Positions 31,400 through 43,522 of a stretch of 64,000 nt of DNA are shown piece after piece; position 1 is the first letter of the stretch, and every line of letters starts with the position of its first letter. The notes under the pieces were generated by a model. The model saw only the letters and a program-made list of their open reading frames with translations, was not told the DNA's origin and did not search any database. A program made the position numbers and the translations under genes. Origin of the DNA: Cristatella mucedo (taxonomy: Eukaryota; Bryozoa; Phylactolaemata; Cristatellidae); the NCBI GenBank assembly GCA_009760855.2, contig WPIO01000123.1:372001-436000 (forward strand), in the 5' to 3' direction.

Positions 31400-34300
31400 A
31401 CAGCTCGTTTGGTATTGCTAGCACTGTCTCAAATCGCTCGTACGTTTCCCCACATGCCTAAATAGTAATCTGTCTGACTTAGCGGTCATCAGGCCTGTTG
31501 TAAATCCATCGGCCACACTTAAAGCTTGCCTTTGGAATCATCGCTCGATGTGCAATAAACACCTAGTAATAACCAAGCTTATTTCTGAAAATGATATCGA
31601 CCTGCTTGCCCTAACTGAAACTTCGCGAAAATCGATTAACTGCCCGACATTTAAAGATGCTACTCCCAGTGGTTTCTCATTCTTTAACACTCATAGAACA
31701 ATCAAAGTAGGGGACGAGTTGCTGTTATCGTGCACTCGAAATTAAACTTCAAGCCATTTGCAGTACCCTCGATGCAGTCCTTAGAATACATTATCTTGGT
31801 CTCACCCAAAAACCAGCAACCGATAGTGGCAGTAGTCTGTCGCCCACCAGGTACCAAAACCTCCTTTATCTCATTTCACTGATCTAATTTCGATTCTATG
31901 TGTAAGAAATCAATCCTTCCTCATTATGAGTGATTTCAACGTTCACTTTGATAACTTCAGCTCTGAAATTCGTGCATTGACTGACTCGTTGTCTCTTGTG
32001 GCTCATGTGCTTTGCCCTCCTCACATCAAGGGTCACACACTCGATTAGATTTTCTCATAGAACTGCCATTTGTCATCATAAATTATTAACAAATCCTGCT
32101 TGCCTGACCACATGCAGATCTCATTCAATCTACAGTGTGTGCCCACCATCTCTAAAATAACTTGTGAATCGCGAAACCTCAGGACCCTTGACATCGATGC
32201 TGTGCTTGCGAGAATATCTGCTTAACCTCTGCTGCTCAGTCCTTCCTCCGATCTGTCATCATTGGTAGAGAGCTACAACACGACATTTGCTGGCATGCTC
32301 AACGAGTTTGCTTCTCTGACTGAGCACACTGTGTGCCCTCTTCCAGACGGACTATGGTTTACCACAGACACTAAACTAGCCAGGTCTGCTAAGCACAAGC
32401 TTGAAAAAGCATACACGAGATCAGGACTGACTGTCCATCGACAGGCATATGAAAACTACTGTGGGTCGTACCGGTCGATGGTAGCAAAGGCCAACTCTAG
32501 CTTCTACAAAACCATTGTTAAATCATAGACACACAATCCAAAAATGCTGATGTTGACGATCAAACATTCCCTCAACTGATCCCACATGAGCTCCTTAGCT
32601 GATGATCGTTGTGATAATCTAGCCTCACGCTTCTCTCGATTTTTTGTGCAAAAGATAGACAAGATCAGGGAGTCCATCCCGGCGTAGACAACATCCCGAT
32701 TGGAATGCTGTTCAAAGATTCCCGGTTCCTCCTCAATGTCTACATTTAATCAGGTTACTTGTGATCTCACCCTGAAGTTCATTTCCAAATTTAAGAACAA
32801 AAATAGTCCTCGGAACCCTATTCCCACTATCCAGCTGCTACGTTGCATTGATCTGCTGCTGTAAAGCTTAACTAACGTCATTATTATGTCATTATCCTCA
32901 GGTCATGTCCCAGCACCTTTAAAAAAAGCTGTAGTCAGGCCACTTCTCAAGAAAGCGACACAAGACCAAGAGAACTTAAGCAACTACCGCCCAGTCTCCC
33001 TTCTACCATCCCTATCAGGGACACTGGAACAGGTCGTTGCAGAATAGCTGAACTCAAATTGAAACCTCGAATCTTGCTAGTAAGTTCAAGTCTGGCTTTA
33101 GAGCTAATCGCTCCACAAAGTCAGCATTGCTTAGGGTGTACATCAACCTACTTAGAAAATGCACATATATAGAGTGTCTCTGCTTGTTTTGATCGATCTT
33201 TCGGCAGGTTTTGATAGTATCAATCATAAATTTCTTCTGGAGCACCTCTCATCTCGCCAGGGAATCACTGGCATTGCTCTACAATGGTTCACATTATATC
33301 GTAGTAAGAGACTCCAGATTATTGATGTTATTGATTATTAATTATTATTGATATTATTGATAGTATTGATGTGAATGGAGAAAGATCATTCGAGGTAGCT
33401 CTAAAATTTGGGCTACCTCGATGCTTCGTGCTAGGGCCGGTTCTTTTTACGGTTTATACTCTCCCTCTTGCTGATGTGATTGCCAAGCACAATCTAGGCT
33501 TTTACTTGTTTTCAGATGACAATTCAATTGTACCTTTGCATTGATCCCCCCAGCCTTCGAGCATCTCGAATTCTCTCAACTCACTGGTTGTATGTTTTGA
33601 TGATATCCACATATGGATAGCAGCATATTTTCCAAAACTAAACGATGATAAAAATAACTTACTATTCATGGGCAAACCCAGTGTAATTCAGAAATTGGAA
33701 TGGCTGATAATCAAAATTGGCTCTGCCAGCATATCACCTGTTGAATCAGCTCGAAATCTAGGTTTCATATTCCAAAGCGACCTCTCGTTAGACGACCACA
33801 TCAGCTCCACAGTCAAATCTGCCTACTTTCAACTACACAATATTGCTAAAATTTGGGCTTGTTTAGCTAGGGTTACCATGTCTAAATTGGTCCATGAACT
33901 TGTGACATCCTGACTTCATTTTTGTAACTCGCTGCTTGCCGGCCTACCGGCTTGTGTAATCAGGCGATTACATCTTGTACAAAACCCTGCAGCTAGGCTT
34001 GTCTGTCGAGAATGTTGCAGTTGCCACATAACACCACTTCTCGCCAGACCTGCACTGGCTACCAGTAAAGCAACGAATTGACTTCAAGGTTTTGTCGCTC
34101 AATTTTAGGTCACTTCATTCTTTGGCTCTCTTAGATCTACTCCCCACTAGGCCGAGCATCGTACTCCCTGCTTTTTTTAATCCAAAAGTTTACCACTGCC
34201 TCGTTCAAACCTCAAATCCTTTGGAGACCGTGCATTTAGTTCGTATGCTCCCAAAGCGTGGAACTCCCTCCCGAATTGAGTCAGAACGTCCCCTGACCCA

Positions 34301-34600
34301 ACCACATTTAAAAAGAAACTAAAAACACACAAATTTAGGACAGCATTTAGTGGGTCCCTGTGATTCCTCCTTAATGTGCTTATGTGTGCTGACAATGTGC
34401 ATGCTACCACTAACCACATCTGCATGCTGACCCTGTGCATGTCACCCTAACTATATTATTCATTTGGTTTTTTTTTCAAGCATGATTTTACTTACCATTC
34501 AATTGCATTTACCTTTGAAGCAAATGTCTAGTGCCTAGGAAGAGATTGAGTTCTTTGAGGGTGGTGTATCAAGTGCATTGTTATTATATTATTATTACGT
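31400..34600 (+). mobile_element. LINE-B long copy with endonuclease and RT remnants (heavily decayed)
   Basis: The endonuclease start ISENDIDLLALTETSRKS lies at about 31575-31630, and PSGFSFFNTHR follows. The linker HRQAYENYCGSY is near 32437. Degraded reverse transcriptase (LIDLSAGFDSINH near 33190) and a mutated YADD region near 33510 follow. The C-terminal end and tail finish at about 34600. Stops and frameshifts occur throughout. It is the only LINE-B copy here that reaches the endonuclease. A TTATTGA-type expansion sits inside the RT region at 33315-33372. Confidence 0.8.
33315..33372. repeat. TTATTGA-type microsatellite inside LINE-B RT region
   Basis: Other LINE-B copies read CTCCAGAGTATTGACGTGAA here. 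This copy has about 44 extra bases of ATTGATGTTATTGATTATTA-like repeats. Confidence 0.75.
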
Positions 34601-34659
34601 GAGTTGAGAAGCCATAGTGTAAATATAGCGACTCTTTGGATTTAAAATATATTTCCATA

Positions 34660-35095
34660 TGCAACTCCACAAGGACTATTCGGGCATTATGACAGATAGT
34701 GTCATGTAGCTCATTCACAACCTAAGCAGCTTTTGGTATACATTTGGTAGCCAGTAAAGTTCATCTCATGCTAGAATGAGCAAGTCATAAGCACAGCAGA
34801 GTCAGGAGAACTGTTGAGGTAGTGAGTGACACGGAAGTGTTAACTCAAGGTGGCTAGAAAGGATGTGCCCTAGTAGGCAACATGAGTAGGTGATGTTGCA
34901 TAGTAATTGTGGAAGTGAGTTCCACAGTCTAGGACGTGCAGTGCAAATGCTTCTGACGCTAACGGTCTTTAAGTGAAGGAATGAAACAGCTAATGTATTG
35001 TCTGCACAAGACTCGAAGGTACATTGAGGGTGAAACAGATGCTCTACTTCAGCTAGGTGTGGAGAGCCAAAGCACGGATGTATTTGTGGGTCAGC
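34660..35095 (-). mobile_element. LINE-A fragment, minus strand (diverged)
   Basis: The antisense sequence encodes a diverged CADNTLAVSFLHLKTVSVRS and RLWNSLPQLL region and 3' end, without an (ACATT)n tail. Confidence 0.65.
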
Positions 35096-35209
35096 ATTCA
35101 AACTTGGCTTTGTGTAAGTTGATCAACCGGCCACCATCTTAGCTGTTTTTTAGCAAAGGAGACACGTGTTCAAAACTCTGGGGTTTGCAAATTAGCCTTC
35201 CAGCCATGT

Positions 35210-36365
35210 TCATAGCCACCTGCCGTGGCCTAGTGGTTTTTGTCGGTAGCCCGGCCAAAAGGAATTGCAATCATCTACGCGAAACAGAACTGAAGAGCTA
35301 GTTAATTTTGGTAAGCCACCGTGAAAGACAGTTCCAAGTCTTAGATAGTGGTCGGACAAGATGGCTAGCCATCGAAACAGTCTTCTGAACAAAGCTTTCT
35401 AAGTTGAGGCAGCTGTCAAAGACGGCACTTAAATTCCGGGCAGATGTGATGGTCGCACAACCACATCACCTACACCTCACTAAAAAGCCCTGAATTTTAT
35501 ATATGATGCACACCTGAAAATAATGCATGCTTGTCCATGGAGCTAATGTGGTCGTCTAGTTATGAGTTTATTTATAATATTACCAGCTGATTTTGTGCTG
35601 AACCTACAGGAGATGCACCGGCAGAGCTGATTTGACAACCGAGCTTTCACATTTCTGAGTATTGCTTTGTGTCCCTATTACCAGTAACATAGTTGCATCA
35701 TCATCTTTCAATTTGAGGACACATGCTTCTCGTTTTTGCAGATATCATCAATACTTATAGCAATGCAGTCGACGTTTTTACATGATTGATTTCCAGGAAA
35801 GGTTGAAGCCAGAATAAAGCTGTGTCCGCATTCAAAACTAGATAAGAATCACACTGGCAAGAAATAGTGTAAAAAGTTGAAGGAGATGCAGACTAAATAC
35901 AGAGCTCTAATGTACACCGTACTTCATCGGTTCCTCGAACGATATTTGCCTTTTTACATACAAGCTCTGTCCTTCATCTGCGTGTAGGGTTCCCTGTAGT
36001 GCACTGAAGCCGAGGCGAGATGAGTAGTGAGTGAAGACGACTTGGCGATCAATAGTATCAAAACCTGATGAAAGGTCAAACAAAACAATTAGAGATACTT
36101 GACGTAACTTTTCATTACTTAAAAGGTCGCTATACACTCAAACAATGATGAGTCTGTGAGGTGGTTGGCTCATCATGGCAGGGATCTTCACTGCTATTTA
36201 AAGTTTCGATGTAAGAGTGTGGTAATTATGCCACTACTATTTCCAGTGTCTCAGATAGCAACAGAAATTTGGAGACTGGGCGGAAACTATTTAAGTTTTA
36301 ATGGTTTAGCATAGCTTCATTAATTGGTGAAAGAACAACAGACTCTTAGAAGGTGCTGGGACAAG
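35210..36365 (-). mobile_element. old LINE-B-like fragment, minus strand
   Basis: The reverse complement contains SLIVLFDLSSGFDTIDRQVV (RT motif) near 36060-36110, EEPMKYGVH near 35910, and upstream LASGLVPAPSKS-like sequence at 36330-36365. It is more diverged than other LINE-B copies. Confidence 0.65.
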
Positions 36366-36464
36366 GCCAGAGGCTAATGATATAATTATTATCTTAAAAT
36401 GTATAGCACCAGCAGATCTTTTAGTTTCAGAAGTGGCACTGGGAATAGGATCCAGAGGGCTAGT

Positions 36465-36645
36465 TGTGTGCTTCAACATTTTTATTTACAACTCCTTCGT
36501 ATAGTGCAAAAAGAGAACTTTATCTCTATCCAGGTGCTTCATATGTGCCTCAGGGCTCAAGCCCACGACCTCAGCCATACCTTGGTCGTTCCGAGCACTC
36601 TAACCACTGGACCAAGCCAGCTCGGCCATATGGACATGAATTAAA
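36465..36645 (-). mobile_element. SINE-2 copy 3, minus strand
   Basis: Minus-strand reading gives GAGCTGGCTTGGTCCAGTGG (A-box), CGACCAAGGTATGGCTGAGG, GTGGGCTTGAGCCC (B-box region) and CACCTGGATAGAGATAAAGT before the AT-rich end. Confidence 0.75.
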
Positions 36646-36989
36646 GGATGAGTTCGCTCATAGCCACATTGATGACAAAACTTGCTTGCGGTTGGTTATG
36701 GAACTGACAGAGGTGCATCCTGTTGAGGCTTTAACCAAGGAAAGGTAGTGCGATGTAGATTCTGTCACCTTACGATGTGCTTCTCTGATCTTCTATATCT
36801 TTCTGTCAGAGGCTAAAGACGCCATCAGCTAGATCATTTTTAAGATTACTATTTTAGGACCTGAGAGTGACAGTGGAGATTTTTAATTGCTGTCGTCAGC
36901 GTTTTTAATTGCGATATGCGTTAGTGATTAAACTGTTTTTTTTTTAAATTGCTGAGTCAGACAGTAGTTGAAGAAGTGATATAGTTTAT

Positions 36990-37720
36990 CAATTCCTCGT
37001 AAAAACCTCAAATCCTTTGGAGACCGTGCATTTAGTTCGTATACTCCCAAAGCCTGGAACTCACTCCCGACATGTGTCACAGCACCCCTGACTTTAAAAC
37101 ATTTGAAAAGAACTTACAAACTTACCTATTTAGGACGGCATTTAGTGTATCCCTGTGATTCGTCCTTTATGTGCTTATGCATGCTGACACTGTGCATGCT
37201 GCCACTAGCCACACTTGCATGCAAACCCTGTGCATGTCACCCCTAACCATAGTATTCATTTTGTTTGTTTTTCAAGCATTAAATAATAATAATGTACTCG
37301 ATAAAGCGCCCTCAGAGAACTTAATCTCTTTCTAGGCGCTTTACATTTGCTGCAAATGGAAATGCAATTGAATGGTAAGTAAAATCATGCTTGAACAACA
37401 AACAAAATGAATAACGCGGTTAGTGGTGACATGCACAGGGTCAGCATGCAAATGTGGTTAGTGGCAGCATGCACAGTGTCAGCACTCATAAGCACATCAA
37501 GGACGAATCACAGTGACCTACTAAATGCTGTCCTAAATAGGTGTGTTTTTAAGTTCCTTTTAAATGTCGTCAGGTCAGGGGATGTTCTGACGTAGGATGG
37601 GATTGAGTTCCAAGCTTTGGGAGCATGATATCACTCACCGTTCATTTGCTTTTCCCATAAAAGCAAATGTAAAGACGTTGAGTTCTCTGACGGTGCTTTA
37701 TCGGGTGTTTATTATTATTA
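36990..37720 (+). mobile_element. LINE-B 3' end, split by a nested minus-strand LINE-B
   Basis: The plus copy runs from 36990 to about 37279 (TTCAAGCAT) and resumes at about 37625 (ATGATATCACTCACC) to the stem-loop and (ATT)n tail ending near 37720. The interruption is the minus copy at 37280-37624. Confidence 0.75.
37280..37624 (-). mobile_element. LINE-B 3' end, minus strand, nested
   Basis: Tail AATAATAATAATGTACTCGA at the left and CCAAGCTTTGGGAGCAT at the right. AGCAT occurs at both junctions (37275-37279 and 37622-37626), as a short target duplication or microhomology. Confidence 0.75.
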
Positions 37721-37721
37721 A

Positions 37722-37830
37722 TATGCCTGGAAGTAGGAGCTCAGGACGGCTGGAAAAAATATGCCTCCTCATTCGGCAGGAGTGTAGATGTCGGTGCATG
37801 AGAACAGCAGGAGTGAGCTTCTAAGTGTAT
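37722..37830 (-). mobile_element. LINE-A fragment, minus strand (small)
   Basis: GAAGTAGGAGCTCAGGACGG and GTGTAGATGTCGGTGCATGA match internal LINE-A antisense sequence. Both ends are missing. Confidence 0.5.
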
Positions 37831-38370
37831 TGACTTCAGAGCAAACTTTTCAGTGATGTTGTACCAAGTTATCGTTTTCAGGATGCCGTGCTCGTAGCCA
37901 GCCACTGCGCCTCTCAGCCGCCTTGGCACTCATGCAGGCTGCGATTCATGCGTGTCGAGTTTATATCGTCTTCAGCTTGTGTAGCTTGCCGGTCGGTAGC
38001 TGTGCATCTCGTTAACAGCAGCCTTCACTCTTATTTTTGGACTCTGCTGACAAACTACCAAAAGTGAAAGTGTGCATGCTATTGTGCGACTGCTCATGCA
38101 TTTCAGCTGTGTCACCCAACTTAGTCACCTTGGTAGCTGGCCTTTCAGCAGGGTCCTGGGGGTGCACTAGTATTGAGGTTGTCTCCCCTAACTAGTCCAT
38201 CGGCTCACTGTCCCTTTCCTCTTGTGCTGCCCACGTGCATGCACTCGCATGAGGTGCAGCCGGCTGTGTTTGCTCCCAGTTTTCCCCCTCCTCTTTTCTC
38301 CCTTTTCTCACCTCATCAATTCTTTCTAGAAGTCATGCATCGCCACTGATGTCTCCATTGTTTCTCCCAG

Positions 38371-38627
38371 GAGCACTCTTCAACCTGGTTGCCGACTGGC
38401 TGCAGAAGTTACCATTCGTAGTGGGAATGCTCGGTACCGTCGTCTGCTTTGCCTTGTTGCTGTGTCTGTACCACATTTGCCGGAAGCGGAGCTTCGGTGC
38501 CGAGAGGCAGGCCGTCGCAGCACGAGCTGGCAGCAGAGAAGTTGTTGCCGAGTTGCTGTGGAGTTGTACCTGTGCAGAAACGGCTCACCCTGTTATGTTT
38601 GCTTTGCTCTACCCTGACATGTCCTGA
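38371..38627 (+). CDS. possible terminal exon of a host membrane protein
   Basis: A pyrimidine-rich tract (38280-38370) ending in TTTCTCCCAG precedes an open frame starting GALFNLVADWLQKLPFVVGM. A strong membrane segment follows (LPFVVGMLGTVVCFALLLCL), then a basic stop-transfer cluster HICRKR and a 45-residue tail ending at TGA 38625-38627. The layout of acceptor, membrane helix, positive residues and short tail is that of the last exon of a single-pass type I receptor-like protein. Its upstream exons are not visible in the window, so this may be a relic or a chance frame. Composition is GC-richer than the surrounding repeats. No family is recognised. Confidence 0.35.
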
Positions 38628-39114
38628 CTAACATCAGTGTTCTGGCTTGCTGAATTGTGCATGTGCAGGCATGTGGTGGCAGTCAGCTAGCTTTCCTATC
38701 ACCATGTTCAATCGACTTAACTGTTCGGAGAGCACTGACTCAGTGCTTAGAATGAGGGTCAAAGACACAAGCAAGAGGGCAGGCTAACGCCGGGGGTCCG
38801 GGGCTACCACTAGCATGGGGCTGTAGGGGCTCGAGGCCCAAGATAGCTTGACCGGATCTAAGAAGGAAGCCCCCACAAGCTGGTTGTTGCAGTGACTGAG
38901 ACAGCTGTATTGTATCGTAATTAGGCAACTCTGACAAGCCAGCAGTACATACGGATGTAGAAGGCGTCTTGTAAGCAACTCCGGAGGAGCGCCAGTCGAG
39001 AAGAGAAGAGAAAGTGGGCAAGAAGGAGGGAGAGTGAGAGTGGATAGCAATCATATAGGCTGAGTCACAGGCAGAGAGTGCCTCACTTCAGGACTAGGGG
39101 GTCACAAGACAAGA
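38628..39114. other. GC-rich unassigned stretch
   Basis: Two overlapping minus-strand open frames (about 90-104 codons, rich in Ser, Pro and Leu) look like composition artefacts. No motif or repeat seen. Confidence 0.35.
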
Positions 39115-39117
39115 GCT

Positions 39118-39250
39118 GACCTGTTGCAATTAAATCCAGCATACCTAGCAGTCAGCATCCAACTGCAGCACCTAATGAGGTGATTCTCAGCCAGTTGGCC
39201 ATGCAGAGTGGCAAGAGTTCGGTCGGCAAGGGCTGAACAACTTTGTGGGC
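39118..39250 (+). repeat. repeat D, copy 2
   Basis: TTGCAATTAAATCCAGCATA, CTGCAGCACCTAATGAGGTG and CAGTTGGCC align with 16400-16545. Confidence 0.55.
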
Positions 39251-39254
39251 ATGG

Positions 39255-39750
39255 CCACGACCACTGCGCAAAGGCATAGTACGCAGGATAGAATGCAGAT
39301 TCAGAGTGAGTAGAAGTAAAGTTATGCCGGCTGTGCTCACTCTTGGCAGTTCGTGTTTTCTTACTTATGTGGCCCATTTATTGGTTTATCACTGGGAAGG
39401 CATGCAGTATCGGTTGTCGAAGTATGGAAAGGCTACTGTCTAAGTTGAATACCCTTGCAGTTCCGAAGAGAACGCCCTGGCCCTTCTAGTAAATGCCATT
39501 CAGTCGAGTAGATGAGAGATTGAATTCCACATGCTCTTGAGCAGTCAGCTACCTACAATGCCACCCTTTGTGGCCTGGACTTGATTGAGGTGAGATGCCT
39601 GTGCTTGTCACATAAGATGTTTGTTCCCCCTTGCATGAAAGGACATATGCATAGGCCGAAGAAAGGACTCTGGTGCCTGGGTCCAGCTTTGCCTGTCTCC
39701 CCCAGCCTAACCCAGTTGTCATGTACGTTGACGTTCATTGTGTTTAGCTA
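39255..39750. other. unassigned stretch
   Basis: I see no gene or repeat that can be supported. Confidence 0.35.
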
Positions 39751-39754
39751 CCTA

Positions 39755-40060
39755 GCTAATGGGCTCAGTGTATCTCCCTCTCTGCATCTCTGTCTGTAGC
39801 TCTACAAAGCCACAAAACTGTGAGTGAGTTTTGTTTTTCTAGCTCGAAGCCTAAGCTGCTTTAGCCAACAGACTTTATTTCAAGCAGCACAGAGAGAGTG
39901 AGTAGCATAGCTGAGTGAGAAAAGCAATCGCAGTAGTGAGTGTCACGGAGTTTTCAGTTTAGGATGGCCGGAAAGGATGTGCAATAGTCGGCAGCAGGAG
40001 AGTAGTTGTCATTGCCTAAGTATTAAGGAAGTGAGTTCCACAGTCCAGTGTGGTGACATA
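39755..40060 (-). mobile_element. LINE-A 3'-end fragment, minus strand (diverged)
   Basis: TATCTCCCTCTCTGCATCTC, then CTGCTTTAGCCAACAGACTT and GTGAGTTCCACAGTC, follow the antisense LINE-A order with heavy divergence. Confidence 0.6.
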
Positions 40061-40129
40061 GTTGACGTAGCTAGGTATACTAAGATCTAAGTCTACAGAG
40101 CTTAAACTTAATAAAGCATGTGCTACGTC

Positions 40130-40470
40130 AGGACATGGGGTCCACTGACAGGCATACCTGGACTATGGTAGCTCTTTCAAACCTAGTAAAACATAGCAAA
40201 GGCAAACTCTAGCTTCGAAAATAACATTGTTAAACCACATATGCACAGTATAAAATGTCGTTGTCTACGATCAACCATCGTCATTATCGCTCAGGTATTA
40301 GCTCTCTACCCAATGATCTCTATACAGATCGCTAGCCGGTCGCATCTCTAGTTTCTTTGTCAGCAAGGTATTCTAGATTGGAGAGCCCATCCTGAGGATA
40401 GCAGCACTCCTCTCTACAACTGTTCCTCATTACAACTGTCACGAGATATCTCCATAAATTCCATATGCAA
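40130..40470 (+). mobile_element. old LINE-B-like linker fragment
   Basis: CCACTGACAGGCATACCTGG, AAAGGCAAACTCTAGCTTCG and CATTGTTAAACCACATATGC follow the LINE-B linker (HRQAYENY, AKANSSFY) with frame breaks. Confidence 0.55.
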
Positions 40471-40554
40471 CCTAAATTTCTACACTCAAGTAGCTTACCA
40501 CTGACATCAACGAGATCTTCATCTGCCAGTTAAAGGATACTAACATAAGATAAT

Positions 40555-41400
40555 AAAAATAATAATAATGCACTTGATATAGCACCCTCAGAGAACTCCA
40601 TCTCTTTCTAGGCACTTTCCATTTGCTGCAAAGAAAGCGCCATCGAATGACTAATGGTAGCGTTCTCAATGAACAAGAGTAACCTGGTTGAGGATAACAT
40701 ACACAGGGTCACCATGCAAGTAGGGTTAGTGGCAGCATGAACAGTGTCAGCATGCATAGGCACATAAAGGTATGAATCACAGGGACCCACTAAATGGTGG
40801 GATAAGTAGATGCGTTTTCAGTTATTTTAATATGGTCGAATCAGGAGATGTCGTGGCACAAGTCAGGAAAGAGTTCCAGGCTTTGGGAGCCTACGAACTA
40901 ATGGTGCAGTCTCAAAATGTTTGAAGATGGTACGAGGTATAGGTAAAACGTTACTTTCCGAAAAGTGGGTTGTATGACACTTTGCCAGGTAGGGGAGTAG
41001 ATCTGATCAGTTAGCAGGAGCCAAAGAAATAAGGGACCTAAAAGTAAGTGAAAAACCTAAAAGTGAATGAAAGACCGCGTGTTGCTTGACTGGGAGCCAG
41101 CGCAGGTCGAGGAGAAGCTGTGGGATGTGGCGACTGCATTGCTCAGGATCAACAATTCTAGCTATCGAGTTTTACACCAGCTGTTAGCTTCTGATTGCAC
41201 AAGCCGGCAGACCAGCAAACAGTCTTGGCCAGTCAATATTAAAAGACTCATAATGTAAACCGTGACAAATGTTGTCAGGCAGTGGCCAACGGTAGTGAGG
41301 GTAGAGGTCAGCTGGCAACTATCAGTGGCCAAGGAGCTACAGTCGAGGTATTCTAGTGGGTCATCTTTCGAGAGCCGAGATCGTGTCGGTCTACTGTGAC
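40555..41400 (-). mobile_element. LINE-B fragment, minus strand (diverged)
   Basis: Tail AATAATAATAATGCACTTGA, antisense 3' untranslated region and C-terminal region up to at least 41250. It is strongly mutated. Confidence 0.7.
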
Positions 41401-41679
41401 GTGCAGCCCACTTACTAGTTATGGGTAATTATAGAGTTATTCAGAAATTTGAAATGGCAAAGGGCGAAAAGGAGAAACGTCGATGAGTCATCCATAGACC
41501 ATGGCTGAGCATAAGCAGTATCCAAGCCACTGCCACAACCACCGAGTGAAACGACAAGATCTGTACGCACAGTGGAGTTATTCTGAAGGTCGTGTGCCTT
41601 TGAGTAGCTCATGAGTCGTCATAGGTGGGGTACTGTTGCCCGACGAGTGCGACTGAGGGCTACCAAAGAACATACCGAC

Positions 41680-42395
41680 TTGGCCTACTTTCAGGTACAT
41701 AACATTGCAACAATTTGGCACGGTTTTAACAGGGATACCACATGTAATATTTCGCATGCACTTGTGATATCCTGTCTTGACTTCTGAAACTTAATGCTTG
41801 CTGGTCTGCCGAACTTTGCAATCAAGTGCTTACAGTTGGTGCAAAACTCTACAGCTAGGTTCATCTGTCGTGGGGGTGCCAGTTGCCATATTTCACAATT
41901 TCTTCCTCACCTGCACTCACTCTTAGTGAAGGGATGCATCGACTTTAAAGTTTTGTCACTCACTTTTAGGTTCCTTCATACTCTGGCTCCAGCCTATGTA
42001 TTTGAACTACTCCCTTAATAGGTGAACAATCATGCAATCCACGGTTTTACTCCAATCGAATAGCCATATCCCAATCTAACCTCAAAACTGCCGGAGACCG
42101 TGCCTTCAGCTCCTGTGCTCCCAAAGCCTGGAACTCGTTACCGATGCTCGTCAGAAAGTCCCATCACTGGACATTTAAGTTTATATGCACCTATCTATTA
42201 CAGCATTTGGTGGGTCTTTGATATTTATCTTTTGTGTGCAAGTCCCTGCTTAGACTTACACTTACATGTGCCTGTGGCTACTGGATTTTACTACCAATCA
42301 TTTTGTAATGTTTTCCGAACAGCATCTGTAAAGTGCCTAGAAATATATTAAATGATCAGAGGCGCTGTATAAACATAGTAGTAAATATTTTATTT
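41680..42395 (+). mobile_element. LINE-B C-terminal fragment (diverged)
   Basis: Encodes NIATIWHGFNRDTT, LAGLPNFAIKCLQLVQNSTA and CIDFKVLSLTFRFLHTLAPA, then a degraded tail with AAAGTGCCTAGAAATATATT and a (TA/ATT)-rich end. Confidence 0.75.
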
Positions 42396-42410
42396 TTATT
42401 AGTAATATTG

Positions 42411-42715
42411 TGCTAGCCACTATTGGACGAATTGAGAACCAGGTCCTCATATATGTCTGACCTGTACGAGGCAGTACTCCTGCTTACCAGCCAGATGGTG
42501 AGCTACTTGTGCAGCACGGTCGTCCGTCAACCTCTTGCTTGTTGATAGGCCGCACCCGGTAGCCCTTCTCCTTCAGGAGGCCTGAGCAATTATGTCGAAG
42601 CCCATCCGGCTGTACAGCAAGATGGACCACAGGCCTGCCGGCTATGTGGCTTGTTGGCTGCCGTCTTTTCTGCAGTTCTTCAGGCCCATTTCTGACTAAG
42701 ATCGCGAAGGACTGT
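42411..42715 (-). repeat. element C, copy 2 (uninterrupted)
   Basis: The reverse complement contains both halves found at 19069-19228 and 19613-19748, joined without the LINE-B. Possible remnants of a coding frame exist, but I cannot name a product. Confidence 0.75.
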
Positions 42716-43405
42716 TAGAGCTCAGCGTCATGCAACTCGATTTTCTACCTTAAGCTGTTCTTTTTTTTAGTGTAGGTGCTTCACACGAGATTTAGCCGGC
42801 TCACTCAGGAAGGCAGTTTACGTTCCAAGGTCATGTCTCACTACTTAATAGCTGTCTTATCGATGACTCTTTTAGTTATTATAACTTATTTTACAGCGAC
42901 CTTAGGCAACTGGACCTTCCTCCATGTGCTTTAGGTATGTGACAGGTCGGGACTCATGTTTATCCTGGGCGAAACCAGGTTAGTATCCACTGAATCGATT
43001 TTAGTGTTATTTGCAGCATCCTGATTTAAGCTGTTCATGAAACAAATAGACAGGGAGAATTCTCCTGACCATTTAGTTATCGATCTAGTGCAGTTTACAT
43101 ATGTTTGCTTAATACCAAATCACTGCAAAGAAAGCCTTCAGATGCCGTACTGAGAGCCATCTATTTTGTCTTGGATTACAGTCGTGCAACCGGCTCGTGC
43201 AACTCGTTGCAGCAGGCATGCAGGCATGCTCAGATCGAACATAATTGAATGACATTTTACATTTCCAAAGTATCTCGGCTGGAGGGCCTTTAAAACTCAG
43301 CAACCACTTGGACATGGTACAGCTTATTGATTTGGTGGTGAGTGTGTGTGTCAAAGGAACTGTGCCTTTACCAGCGAGGGCATAAGGAGAAACATAAACG
43401 AGAGT
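42716..43405. other. unassigned stretch
   Basis: A 136-codon minus-strand open frame (43109-43519) crosses repeat F, so it is unlikely to be a gene. Nothing else recognised. Confidence 0.35.
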
Positions 43406-43408
43406 GTA

Positions 43409-43522
43409 GATTAAATAATGCTCCTCCAAAGGAGTACGTAAACGGAAGCAGGTAGAACACCCAAGCTGGTTCACAGGAACGTATATTCTTGCATGCACCT
43501 GCAGCACTCCCTTAGTCACAAC
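43409..43522 (+). repeat. repeat F, copy 2
   Basis: ATGCTCCTCCAAAGGAGTAC and GCATGCACCTGCAGCACTCC align with 4138-4258. It is followed directly by a minus-strand LINE-B tail. Confidence 0.6.

Noticed and set aside
38740-39054. Two overlapping Ser/Pro/Leu-rich minus-strand frames
   Set aside because: Overlapping open frames in GC-rich sequence with low complexity. No motif or splice support.
43109-43519. 136-codon minus-strand frame
   Set aside because: It crosses repeat F and has no recognisable motif, so it is probably a chance frame.
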